Below are positions 36,101 to 48,092 of a DNA stretch of 64,000 nt, piece by piece (position 1 is the stretch's first letter; each line of letters opens with the position of its first letter). The stretch is from Pontederia crassipes (taxonomy: Eukaryota; Streptophyta; Magnoliopsida; Commelinales; Pontederiaceae): positions 4,513,001-4,577,000 of the forward strand of contig JAUKPH010000022.1 of the NCBI GenBank assembly GCA_030549335.1, in the 5' to 3' direction. The notes below the pieces were generated by a model. It saw nothing but the letters and a program-made list of their open reading frames with translations. It ran no database searches and was not told the origin of the DNA. The position numbers and the translations under genes were made by a program.

Positions 36101-37420
36101 ATTAGTTCTTTTATTTTCTCTCTATTTTTCTCTCTACGATGGTAAACTTGGAGTACTGGAGTATTCTCCAAGTCAAAATACTTTGAAAGGAAGGGATGCC
36201 AAGTTTGTGAAGATTATGACATTTCTGAAGACCTTGATAGAGTAGAAGCAAAATCAAAACCTTACAGCATAAAAAATGAAGGTTCCAAAGGGAAAGGGGA
36301 AAACTCTTTGGTGTACAAACTGTAATAAGGAAGGATACAATGAGCACAAGTGCTCATTTGCATATCCGAGATTAACTCTAGATCATTGAAAGAATGGTGC
36401 CAAGAAGAATCAAAATAATCGACTGAGAGACAATGTGACTAACATCTAATGAAGAAGATGTTGTGGACTAGGGTGATCCTACACTAACTCTTGTAGCAAG
36501 ACAATGAAGGGCTGAACCCAAGAGACAACCATCTACCTCAAAGCAACCTCTTGCATTGGATGAAGATCATGAAGCCCTCTTGTAGCTAAACATCAAACCA
36601 AACAATTTGTGATCAAAGCTATCATCGACCCAGGCAGTAAAAAGAACTTGATATTAGAGACTCTTGTCAAGTAGATGAATTTGGAGACAAGACCTCATTC
36701 AAAACCCTATACTCTTGGATGGATAAAAAAGAAGTTGAGGTCCAAATCAGTCAGTAGTGCACTTTTTCTTTTGCCATCATCGGGCGATACATTGATGAGG
36801 TATCATGTGAGGTAGCGCCTCTTGACATCAACCAGATAATTTTTTGTTCTTCATGTGTGATAGAGATGACATCTTCTATTGAAGAGATATGAAGTACAGA
36901 TTCGTAAAAAGTGGCCAATAATTTCTTGTGAAGGGTAAGAGATCAACAAAGCCCATAGGACTGGCCACAATTGCACAAGTAAAGAAGATGGTGAGTGCTT
37001 GGGTCAAGAAGTTAGTCCTTCTCTTAAGAAGGCATCACAAGAAAGGAAAATTCAAGAAGTGATTTCTAAAGAACTTGATGAAGGCAACAAGGTTAAGATG
37101 AAGAAACTACTGCAACAACATGAGTTATTTATGGAACCAAGAGTGATGCCTCCTACTCGTCAAATAGAAATAGCATTGAGCTGATGGATAGGGTGTGTTA
37201 CTCCCAAACTTGGGGATGTTACACTTTAGCAATAAGTCATCTCTTTGATGTCGAAGAAAGATGGCAGATGGATAATGTGCATTGATTAGTGAGCCCTTAA
37301 CAAGATCAAAGTTAAGAATTGATATCCTCTTCTACAAATAGAAGACTTGCATAATCAAGTTTAAGATGCCAAATACTTCGCCAAACTAAATATCAAATCA
37401 TGATAGCACCAATTGTGGAT
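36101..37420 (+). mobile_element. Degenerate Ty3/gypsy gag-pol fragment
   Basis: Plus-strand translation across stops gives, in order, a zinc-knuckle remnant CTNCNKEGYNEHKC near 36318-36355, a retroviral-type aspartic protease motif IIDPGSKKNLI near 36620-36660 followed by YTLGW, and the start of reverse transcriptase with KKDGRWIMCID near 37255-37290 and YPLLQIEDL near 37320. These match the gag-protease-RT order of plant Ty3/gypsy elements. Many stops and a missing RT catalytic core show it is a relic. Confidence 0.75.
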
Positions 37421-38104
37421 CCAACAAGTGATCTACATTCTCCAAAAAGCTAGCATAACCTTTTAAGAGTCAAGGGGGTCATCTTCCATAAAGGAGAGCA
37501 TTGTTCAAGTCCACTTGACTTCCAAATTTCGCAATATGGAAATATGATATCACAAAGGCAACAAGTATTCCACTTATTTGTTGATAATATCCAGAATTGC
37601 ATGTTACATGGATGAACACATTTGCGTGAAATGCAAGTCAAGATTGTGTTTACACCATCGTGCACATAATCACTAAAAAATAATGCAAGAATTTATGCCT
37701 TAAACTCATAATACTATAATCAATTTTAAGGTCATTCAAGAAATAGAAAAGTTAATAAAACAACACAACCCTAAATCTAGAGTCAATTTAAAAATCAAAG
37801 ACATAAAGTAAGAAGATACTTTCAAAAAAATATAAAGTAAGAAGACATAAATGTTATATTCGGACCTAGAATTATATCATAATCCTTCATTGGTAACAAC
37901 ATCAAATTGGTGGCAAGGTTCATTTTTTCCTACAAGTATGGGCACTTATGGCATCCAACTTCTAGTTGCCATAGCGTGTCACAACCTCTAGAGGACAATA
38001 CATAGCTTAAGCCTTCAAGGTAAACAAGTTAGCAAAATTCATAAACATGAAATAAGAGTTGCCCCCTAATCAAATAGAACTTTTGTATGTGGTCAGCGAT
38101 AAGT

Positions 38105-39110
38105 AGCATACCTTGTACCACATCATTGGACTGAACTATCATTGGACTGAAATAAGAGTTGTACCCCTAATCAAGTACCTGCTCAACTATCATATTGTAG
38201 GCTTTTCCTTGCCGAGATATCCCAATCATCTTTCCCTTGCTTTTGTCCAGGTTATCATTTCGCTCCTTAGGACACTCTCTTGTGAAATGTCCTTTCTTCT
38301 CACAATTAAGATATGCACTCGTCTTGCGATAGCACTCGCTGCCATGATACCTACCACAATACGAGCATGGAGTCCGAGTGTCCCTTCCTTGTCCCTTTGG
38401 TGGGACTTGTAAGGTGCTCTAGCCCACCTTACTTTCCCTTGCACCCTTTTTTCGATGACTTGCCCTTGACATCATTGCGAGCTTCATATTCTCTTTCTAG
38501 TTTTGTGGCCCTTGACATTGCCTTTTGCAAGGTATTGGGTTGCCCACTTAACAACCTCACCTTGAGACCATAGTTGAGGCCATGGATGAAACGATCCACT
38601 CTTATTCATTCATCCTTTACTAGGTCACAATATCTTTCCAACTTAATGAACTTGGCAAAGTACTCATTCAAACTCATGCTACCTTGTTTCAATGGGAGGA
38701 ATTCAGCCAACTTTCCATTCTTCACATATAAGAAAAATATTGTTCCTCGAACATATCCATAAATTCTTCCCAAGTGATGACCTCTTCATTTTTAAACTTG
38801 GTACTTGTCACCCTTCTCCATCATTGTCTTGCCCAATCTATTATTTGGTGAGTTGCCAAATTCACCTTGTCCTCGAATAATGTATCATCGGGCGGATGTT
38901 GGAGATATCGTCCAACCAAGCATCAACCTTGTCGGGATCCATCTCTCCGTTGAAGTAAGGTGGGTTCAAGTTGAGGAACTTCCTTATGTTGCTCCTTTCT
39001 TGATTGGCTATGTTTCGTCATCCTCATCACACTTTGATGTTGCTCCTTCCTTGATTGGTTGTGTTCTGTTCAATTGCTTGAAACATCCTCATCACATATT
39101 GGACAATGCA
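38105..39110 (-). mobile_element. Degenerate Ty3/gypsy gag fragment
   Basis: The minus strand gives FLNLNPPYFNGEMDPDKVDAW near 38980-38915, typical of the plant retrotransposon Gag domain, then RFIHGLNYGLKVR near 38600-38560 and a CCHC zinc knuckle CEKKGHFTREC near 38300-38265. Several stops and frame changes interrupt it. It is opposite in strand to the fragment at 36101, so the two belong to different insertions or to a rearranged one. Confidence 0.78.
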
Positions 39111-39114
39111 AAAC

Positions 39115-40085
39115 TCGAGTTGACTCACGAATTAACTCTTTAAACTCGTTAAACTCGGTTAACTCTTAAGAGTCTACTTGTGGAATCTTAGAGTCTATGT
39201 TCCACATAAGAAAATGATAAAAGTAGACTTGGATTAAAATGTATTAATTGACAAATATGAATATGATTGTTTCTCTCCTAAATATTATTTCTATCATAAT
39301 AATTGAATTTATTCATTCCTCTAATCACGAAAAATTATTGTTAGTATTAAGAATTAATTTTTTTTCGAAACTAGTTCAATCTTATAATTGTTTCATCTTT
39401 TGTCTCACTACAAGTAATTCAACGTTATACTTGATTATTGTATTAATTCACCCTTATTTGATCATCTCTAGCTTCATAAGCTTCCCTTGTCAATGATAAT
39501 CTTCTAGTCGGATTTTCTCCTTTTTATATCTTACTTTATTTTCATAAATCTCAATTCCACTATTATGTTCCTTTTCTTTTGCATTTACTGAGTCTTACCT
39601 TCAAAATTGTCATGCAATCTAAGTTAATAATTTTTTTTGGTAAGATAGGTATAACCACAACTTAGGATATTCATTCTTTTATTTCATAATCTATATTTTC
39701 GTGATACAAATTTTATTTATTTGTTAGCTCAAATAGCTCTTATTTTCAGAAGATAATTATTATCATGTATTTCACGAGCATCACATATTTTGTAATAGAA
39801 TATATAGTTTAAATTGTTAAAATTTATTGTTTGTCATTTTTTTGTTATATTATTCTATCATCTACTTAGGCAATACTATATGTTATAATTTTTTTTAATA
39901 AATAAAGTTAACATGCTCACCATGACTAATTATTATATAGCATAGCTGCAAATGTGGTAATGTTATTGACAATATTATAATTTTTTTAATTAAATATATT
40001 TGGAACATAGATTCTACGAATTTACAATATGATTTCACGATACGAGTTTATAAGATCCAAAACCAGTTTAGTTAGACTCTCGATA
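39115..40085. repeat. TIR-like AT-rich element with ACTCG-rich ends
   Basis: The left end carries AAACTCGAGTTGACTCACG and GGAATCTTAGAGTCTATGTT; the right end carries TTGGAACATAGATTCTACGA, CGATACGAGTTTATAAGATC and ATATTGACAAC. The ends are roughly inverted complements, and the centre is AT-rich and non-coding. It resembles the element at 49409-50354, which has TTGTCAAAAGCGCGAGTTAA and TACGAGTTTGACAA ends. Borders are approximate. Confidence 0.5.
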
Positions 40086-40248
40086 TTGACAACCTTGTGT
40101 CATACAATATTTATTTGTTAGTTATTATTTTTCCGTACTTTTAATATTATGGAGTTATGGACCAGCTCTTTTGACATTATGGATTTTTAGATTTAATAGT
40201 ATTCCCTGTAGAATTTATTTTTCGCAAAAATTATTTGTGTAGAATTGT

Positions 40249-40761
40249 GTGGGGAAAGTCTCGGGGTGTTATATCTCCAATGAGGCTGCTGATTTAAATG
40301 GTAAGGAGGAGATAGAGATATCTGAGCTGCGCAGCGAAGTACACCGTCTTCTGTCCACAGTGAGGCCAAGATCCAAGAACATCACAAGAAGAGCACCGAG
40401 CTCAACATCCCGGCTGCAAGCAGCTGTCGAGTGCGCTCAGCGTGATGTTCAGCTTCACCTAAGGGAAACCCTGGGGCTTCAAATTGAGTAGCTAACGAAG
40501 AACAAGGAGGAAACAGCAAGCGAGCTCAAACTTGTCAAGGGCCAACTGAATAACCTCGTCGTCGATAGTGACCACAAAGGAATCGAAATTGGTTCAATGG
40601 AAGCTGTGAAGTCCAAGCTCGAAAGGAAGCTGACGGACGCCAAACTTTCCTTGTCGGAGATGGAGGGGCAGACGAGAACTGCCAAGCTCAACTTGGACAA
40701 GGCGCTGTCGCTACTGAGGAGCACCTCAGAGTTCACTAGATTTGGACATAATGGTCTGTAA
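40249..40761 (+). pseudogene. Coiled-coil protein gene fragment
   Basis: The translation is rich in Glu, Lys, Leu and Arg with heptad-like spacing, for example EEIEISELRSEVHRLL, KNKEETASELKLVKGQLNNL and SKLERKLTDAKLSLSEMEGQ, which predicts a coiled coil. An in-frame TAG at 40489-40491 interrupts it, and a second frame (EAKIQEHHKKSTELN near 40365-40410) also looks coding, suggesting a frameshift. I cannot name the parent gene. The composition is that of a real exon and not of a transposon. The end runs into the inverted repeat at 40743. Confidence 0.5.
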
Positions 40762-41150
40762 CTGGGATGAGAGGTAGAACCACAACAGATGACATCCAAC
40801 AATCCAGCACTTAAAAACTAATACTTTCGAGGGTAATTGTTCGAGGATTTTGGCGAACGGAGAAGCAAAATTTGAAGAGGCCACCTGCAAAAAAATCGCC
40901 ATGTCGCTGAAAAAAAAATTATGGGCCCTTCTTGGTTGCTTATCTGTTTGTCAAAATCCTCTTAACAATTACCCTCTACTGCATTTTTTTCTTCTTTTTC
41001 CTATCAAACAAATACCCAAGGATCGATTCAGCAATTCGCCTTAAAGAAAGTATCAGTTTTTAAGTGCTGGATTGTTGGATGTGTTGTCTGTTGTAGCTTT
41101 AATTTGTGGTTCTACCTCTGATCCCTGTTAGAGACCATCATGTCCAAACT
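40743..41150. repeat. Inverted repeat with about 90-bp arms
   Basis: The left arm 40743-40830 (GGACATAATGGTCTGTAACT, GAGGTAGAACCACAA, CCAACAATCCAGCACTTAAA) and the right arm about 41044-41150 are reverse complements with small indels. They are separated by about 215 bp. It is a foldback or MITE-like structure joined to the coiled-coil fragment. Confidence 0.85.
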
Positions 41151-42342
41151 TATTGATGAACTGGCAAGTGACGGATGCATTTTAATTTGTAATGACAATG
41201 AAGGATCCAACTTATGTTCTGGTAATTAAACATCCTAATCTGATCAGATTAAGCCACGCTTAGGTGTCCGCTGACCACAAAGGTTAATATCCTTGGATTC
41301 CTATCGATACCATTGTGAAATTACATTCAATCAGAAAAGTAGACATGACAGTAACAACTCCATGGAACAGAGACACAAGATTACACCAGCGGAGCTGTTT
41401 CAATAATCTGACCCAAAGGCCCCGCTCCCTATAATGATGATATTATAGGGAGCCACATAAAACAGGCATTCCAAAGATTCTCCCAAACTGACTTGTGGAA
41501 AGAATGGATAGTTGTAACTTGACCTTTGATATGTGCATAAGCGTGCCAACCTCATTAGAGGTACATAGATAAATGATTTTTCCTATAATTCAAGGGATGT
41601 ATCTCCTGCTCCTGCCTCTACTTCTCTGCCTAACCACAGAAGACAGATTATCCTCCTCCCCTGGAAATTCCCACTTGGCGACTGTGCAATCCCAGGAGGA
41701 ACTCACAAGCATTGGAAAGAAGGGATGCCAGCTGCAGTCTCTTATGATGGACTCATGCCCTGCAAGTTTTGCGGCTATTTCTCCAGTCACCTAAAGTTTT
41801 TAACAGCATAGTGCAACATTTACATCGTTAGTCAATACATTATTGTGCATCCAGCATGATGATGTGCTTTGATCCTCAAGATAGGTGCAAAAGAGAGTTG
41901 ATGTTATATGCAATATAAATGAATCATAATGCGAAGATGACATCTCAGATGTGCTCGAGGGAAGGAAGGATTAATCATACATACCACATCATAGATATAA
42001 ACACACTCGTCACTCGATCCGGTATATATGTACCTGTCCTGTGCTGTACTTCAAAAAACAAGGTTAGAGAAAATTCAAAGGATTCAAGCCTACCTAAAGT
42101 GGTTAGGACACATTCCATGTCATAATTATATGTGCGTTCCCCAAAAGTTTGGACAAGTATATGCAAAACTGACAAATTCACAAAGTTCAAGCAAACTGTC
42201 CAACTTTGCTGAGGAAAAACGAGAGACCAGTTTCAAGAGCACTTAACCTGAATGCAGGGGAGAAATAGCAGCGTATTAGAGTGCACAAAATTGAATGACC
42301 ACGATATGTTGCTACAGACTGATCACATGGATGCTTCAGTTT

Positions 42343-42345
42343 TCA
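42343..42345 (-). other. In-frame TGA in WD40 exon 7
   Basis: The exon reads RWMDCPHEI, stop, KLKHPCDQSV on the minus strand. Relatives have an uninterrupted block of the same length here, usually with Arg or Lys at the stop position, so a CGA to TGA change is the simplest explanation. Confidence 0.75.
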
Positions 42346-43202
42346 TATCTCATGTGGACAATCCATCCATCTGTTATCCCATCTTGAGGTTCTTGGGGTG
42401 GAGCTGCATAAAATGGGCAGCTTTTTGTTTAACAAACAAATAATAAGATAAATAGTCCAAGTTTAACCAAGCTGAAAAACCTTAACCTGATAATGATTGC
42501 AATGGAAAAACTCATCAGGATTATAATCTAACTGAAAATTGTATAATGAAATTAATCTAATGGAAATTGTACAATTGCAAGTTAAATGAGGATAAGCAAT
42601 TTGAATCTTCATTATTATTCCACTATCATATACCATATTTTCAGTCAATAGTGATGACCTTATGCATGAAAAAGAGGAGTAAAACCGCAGTAATGAAATC
42701 ACACTGCTGCATTTCTTTTAGAGGCTGAAAAATAATGACAAACCTAATTGATATCATTCGGGTGAACTACAAAAGTTATTATTCCATCAAATTACAGAAC
42801 AAGAGATGGTACTGCTAGCACAAATTTGCACATATTTCATTTCTGTCACTAACTTCAAGAATGAGAAAACGAAGACACTTATTCAGCCAGCAAACATGGA
42901 CAGAAAAATTGCATATGAAGATACAAGAAATATGTCAATGTGATAATGAGAAATAAGCAAATCAGAAAAGTTTTTGACATTGATTCTAAGAATAGATAAA
43001 AGCAAGAGAAAATCTATTGGCAAGAATGAAAAGATCTCAATGCCGTCATGAATGAAGGCACTTGAAATTGTTTCAACTAATATGAATAAGTCCTTTTGGC
43101 AACCTAAAGTCACAATTATGTAATAAAAATACATGTAAGAGACACTCATAAAATGGTTTAACAGTAAGAAGACAATGAGTAAAAAAATTAACTTACATGT
43201 TA

Positions 43203-43380
43203 CTACAACAACAACAACAACAAAGCCTTATCCCACTAGGTGGGGTCGGCTACATGGATCATACGACGCATTCGTTAATCCATGTTCATGAGATTCGACA
43301 GGGTTCTACGCTGGCTGTCGGGGCCTAATACAACCCTCCTCCTTTATCCGGGCTTGGGACCGGCTATAAAACATAGGCGG
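43203..43380 (-). mobile_element. Au-like SINE, copy 1
   Basis: The minus strand ends GACCCCACCTAGTGGGATAA then GGCTTTGTTGTTGTTG, the T-T-G repeat tail of plant Au-type SINEs. The body of about 180 bp includes TGTATTAGGCCCCGACAGCC and TGAACATGGATTAACGAATG. It is closely similar to the copy at 45228-45411 and lies in a WD40 gene intron. Confidence 0.8.
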
Positions 43381-44568
43381 AATTTCGAAAAGTTAAATTT
43401 ATTAACAAAGAAAGTGCAATCATGAAGCAAATCAAACTTGACTAAGTTTATCCCAAGGACATCAAACTTCATTAGAGTAATTTGTTGAAGACTTGACAAT
43501 GAGGGCTATTGAAACCGAGTCTAAATGCTGGAACTGAATTTCACTTCTAAAAGAAATAGGTACCATGCATGTTTCAAAAATAAAACTAAAGTTTGTATAC
43601 CACTACATTAAGCACTAAAACTTGGAGAAAACACAAAGCACGATAGTATCACCAGTCCTGAAAACATGATAGTGCTGCATCCATCGAGAAAAATAGTTCT
43701 TAAATCAAAAAAGGTTATTTACGAAATTAATAAATGGAATGTAAGTCAACAGTTTCATGTTTTACCAACACAGTGAAAGAAACAGCAAGATAACAGATCA
43801 TAACATTCTTTCAATAGTAATATTCAACTAATGTGCAGCTAATAAAATGAAAAATTGAAAAGAAGTGATCTGAACTATAGGAAGTTAAACAGGATAGCTG
43901 AAACAGATACTAAGTACTGAAAGAGAGTTTCATATATAGAAACATATCCATATATATGGATAATATGTATATATATACAAACCAATTTCACCAACCATAA
44001 TCAGCCACAACCACAGGTTTCAGGTGTAATATATTATTTGACCTCTCAATTTACAGCAAACGTCGTTTAAACATCACAATTTCCCCACAATAGCCATATG
44101 CAACAAGATAGACTAGGAATTCTTCTACCTCTATCAAATATTCTAGAATAAGACTTTATTGCACTAAATCATCAGGACTCTCGGAAGAGTTGAATGTTCA
44201 TACTATGAGTCTCTTCCACCAAGAAGCTATCGGTTTCTAAGACAACAAAAACAAATATAATTCATTCGTCTACTTATAGCAAGAGATTTATGTCTACATG
44301 TCATAACTCACAACACAAACTTTACCAAAGGCGAAACATTAATTGATCTACCCTGGAAACGACCGAATGTCAAATAGGACCTCCCAAAAATGTGAAACCC
44401 TATTATGTTTACCGCAAAAATATTAGATCCAGAGAGGAAACAAAAAAAAAAAAAAAGAGAGAACCCTTAGTTGAAATGAAAGGACAAACGCCAATCGGAA
44501 AAGGCAAGGATATCTGAAAAGAAGTGAATCGAGGAGGAATGACAGGAGAAGGGAAGGAACCGCTCGAC

Positions 44569-44892
44569 CTCGCACTGGAGAGCGCCACTATGATTCAGCC
44601 ACTGGAGGAGGCAATCCTGATGGACGTACTTGATGCTCCCGCTGCAGGCGCAAGGATATCGAAGGGGGTTTTCTGCTTCGCCGGGGTTGCGGCAAATCCG
44701 GCACACGTCCCCCTCATCCTCCTCCTCGTCTTCGTAGTGAACGCCACCGGAAGACTCCGACGGGGAGGGAAGCGAAACCGCGGCGACCGAGACGCCGCCG
44801 GTGGACGAGGAGGAGGATGAGGATGAGGAGGAAGATATATCTGCATCGCCGTCGGAAGCCTCCGGAGAATTGTGGTGGTCGGAGATATCCAT
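44569..44892 (-). pseudogene. SUD1: First exon of a SUD1/DOA10-type RING-CH ubiquitin ligase
   Basis: The minus strand starts MDISDHHNSPEASDGD and a Ser-rich, then acidic tract (YEDEEEDEGDVCRICRNPG), followed by the N-terminal RING-CH (RINGv) domain: CRIC, YPCACSGSIK, VHQDCLLQWL, QCE. It ends at a donor, GAG|GTCGAG, exactly where plant SUD1/CER9 genes split this domain before VCKH. The last two zinc-binding Cys, and the multi-pass membrane part that acts in ER-associated degradation, are absent from the window. The start codon lies four bases after WD40 codons ...RKMSS, so this is an inserted exon and not a gene with its own promoter. It is probably non-functional. Confidence 0.82.
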
Positions 44893-45084
44893 GGCGGGAA
44901 GACATTTTCCGAATGTCCCAAAGTTTGGTGGTCTGATCTTTACCATTAGAAATGAAATAACGACCATCCAGACGACTATCAAGAAATGTGATTCCTTCTA
45001 TATGACCTTCCAGAACACCGACAGCCTTTGTTGCTGCCATGAAGCAGCGCCTGTCCCAAATCTACTGATACAATTACGGCAAAA

Positions 45085-45195
45085 TGAAATGATAACCACA
45101 TAAAGAAATAAAATTATTTATATAAATTTGTAACTAAAAAGAATTGCACTTAAAATCTAAGAGAGCGCATTCATCATTTTCAATATTCTTCTAGG
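45085..45195. repeat. WD40 intron segment, copy A of a 110-bp duplication
   Basis: AAATGATAACCACATAAAGA... to ...TATTCTTCTAGGCA recurs at 46195-46305 with a handful of substitutions. A shorter partial repeat (ACAATT...GAAATGATAACCAC) occurs at about 45071 and 45199. Confidence 0.9.
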
Positions 45196-45227
45196 CATTA
45201 CAATTTTAGCAAACTGAAATGATAACC

Positions 45228-45411
45228 ACAACAACAACAACATCAACAACAAAGCCTTATCCCACTAGGTGGGGTCGGCTACATGGATCTTACGATGCCA
45301 ATTCGTTGATCCATGTTCATGAGATTCGACAAGGTTTTACGCTGGCTGTCGGGGCCTAACACAACCCTCCTCCTTTATCCGGGCTTGGGACCGGCTATAA
45401 AACATAGGCGG
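45228..45411 (-). mobile_element. Au-like SINE, copy 2
   Basis: Same structure and strand as the copy at 43203-43380: a T-T-G tail on the minus strand, the GGTGGGGTCGGCTACATGGA word on the plus strand, and the 5' end at ACATAGGCGG. The two are about 90 percent or more alike by eye. Confidence 0.8.
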
Positions 45412-45957
45412 AGTTAGGATTTGATATTCACAAATAATGATCTCTTTTTTATTAATGATTGTGATATTTAACTATTAAAGATCAAGGGGTCTTCAGTCAT
45501 TAGGGTCCTATAGCAGCTGCTTGGGCAGCTTTGCCCTTCAGCAGGCCCTGATTGTACACCTTTGAATAATTAGCCACAAACTCAAAAGATAGTTTAACTG
45601 ATACCAGCTTAGCAGGATGAGCTACTAGAAAAAGATATTTAGTTAATGATAAATTTTCTTTTATCTAACAATGCAACATTTGAGCATCCTTTTGATCGAC
45701 CAAGAGCAATAATCGAGCATGTTTCCCTTTCCAACTAAACTACTCATTTTCCCAATTCCTTGTTATGAGACCTTCAAGCATTATTCTATTACTCCTCTCA
45801 AAAAAGTATTCTATTACTGTCGCAAATGAAAATGTAATGCATAAAATTATAGTAACAAAAGGATGCAGCAAGAGAACAAATAATATTATAAGGGATTACG
45901 TTTGGTGTAGCCAAAGACAATATAAGGATAGAATATGAGAACGAAAAAAAAAGACTA

Positions 45958-46243
<286 letters not shown>

Positions 46244-48092
46244 AAAAAGAATTGCACTTGACATCTAAGAGAGTGCATTCATCATTTTCAGTATTCTTCT
46301 AGGCAAGAAAAATAATGTTCGTCGTCCCCCCCAAAAAAGAGAAGTAATGTCTGCAAAATTGTCACATCACTCGCTAAGAAAAGAATGCGTGTATGAACAA
46401 GAATGGAAACATATGGACTCATATAAGGGGTCAAAAGACCAGTTACTTATGGTAAAAAAATCCTATGGCCACCTTCCATTGAGGATTGGGTGGCTGATGA
46501 TCACATCAAGATCAGAAGATGTGAACCTCAACGTACAACTAAATACTGTTGATACTTTCCAACAGGCACTAAGTACCCAACCAACATAATCACTAGAGGT
46601 TCATAAATGGAGATAAACTTCATGGCTATACAAAAACTATTGTGCACATCAGACAGGACACCATACAAAGACAAGCATTGGTGCAATTTGTTAAATTACT
46701 CCTCTGGTAACCAAGAGGTCATGGGTTCATAGCCTCAAAATGGTATATCCCTGCAGAAGCAGGAGGAAGGTTGTGCAAGTTACCTACCTACCTGCAACAA
46801 CCCAACAGGCCAGCGAGCTGTTAACTCACCAGGTTTTACCAAATTAATTTACTGCGAGATTTTCATAATTGGCACCAACCATACTACATTCTACAGAAAA
46901 TAACATAAGCCAATGAAGCTCACCTTACACAGATGATCATCACTCCCAGAAAATATAAGATGACCAGTTTCATCAGCAAAAGTGACTGAATTCACATCAT
47001 TCTGAGAAGAAAAAAGAGAAAAGTTTCTCAGAAAGATTCTCTTTCTCCATCCTGATCTCTATCGTCATCATAGTATTTATGCTACCAAACAAACATGCTT
47101 CTTCATCAGCATTAAAAATTAAGTTTTTTATAAGTAAAAATATGAGTAGAAATGGAGCAAAACCTAAGTCAACATGAAAAGAATATAAATGGTCCTCATA
47201 ATAGAAAAAAAAAGTGTTGTACTTCATGAGCTTCGCAATGTAACGTCAATTTGTCAGCTTCCAAATCGTAGATATATATTGACCTATCACTGCTTCCAGC
47301 AACAAGCTCTCGACCATCAATTGAATATTTTACTGAAAATATACCAAATGAATATGCAGTGTCAACATCATGTCCAGAGAAGTCAAGGCCTTCATGAATA
47401 TCCTGCATATATTAAGAAACATAAATCTCAATAATTATGAGAAAAATGAGTATGGAGAAGAAATTCTGCATAGCCGCAACATGAACAATGTAAAAGAACA
47501 GAGTTGACGATTTATAATGAAGTTCCTAAAAATGAGAGGACTAAATGACAAATTCTGATGATAACATATTCATTAACATGAGGAACATGCCCATAATAGA
47601 ACCAAGGAAGTACGTGCCTAGTATTGATGGAGCAACATTACTTGATCTTAACATCACTAAATGCAACCTTTTCTACAAGTAAAGAAATCACATTTGTAGA
47701 ATGATTTATAAAAATCAGGTTATGCTTTTTTTAAGGAGAAAATCAGGTTATGCTTGAGTTCAAAGAAGTAAATCCCTGATGAAATATCTTCAAAAGTGAA
47801 CTTTGTCATATCTTCATCAAACTTGATTTATGAGAAATGAGGCTTACAGTTACATTAGCTCGTGACTCTGTCTCAGCAGTTCCCACACTAACAATATGAA
47901 TGATTGGAGTAAGACTAGCATAAACCTGCAAGAAGAAAAAGGTTTTAGCTTATCAATTGACAGACGTTCCAAGTTACAGAATGTTTTTCTTCATTGTTTA
48001 GTGAGAAATCATAAATATCAGCTGCATGAATTTCAAAGCCTTGAAGAGATCATGTTTTTCCCTATGGCTATTGGAGATATGCCTTCTTTTGG

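Noticed and set aside
41985-42060. Apparent 2-base frameshift in WD40 exon 8
   Set aside because: A TTTTTTGAAG acceptor places the exon start at 42048; with the phase from the previous donor the frame is open without any shift.
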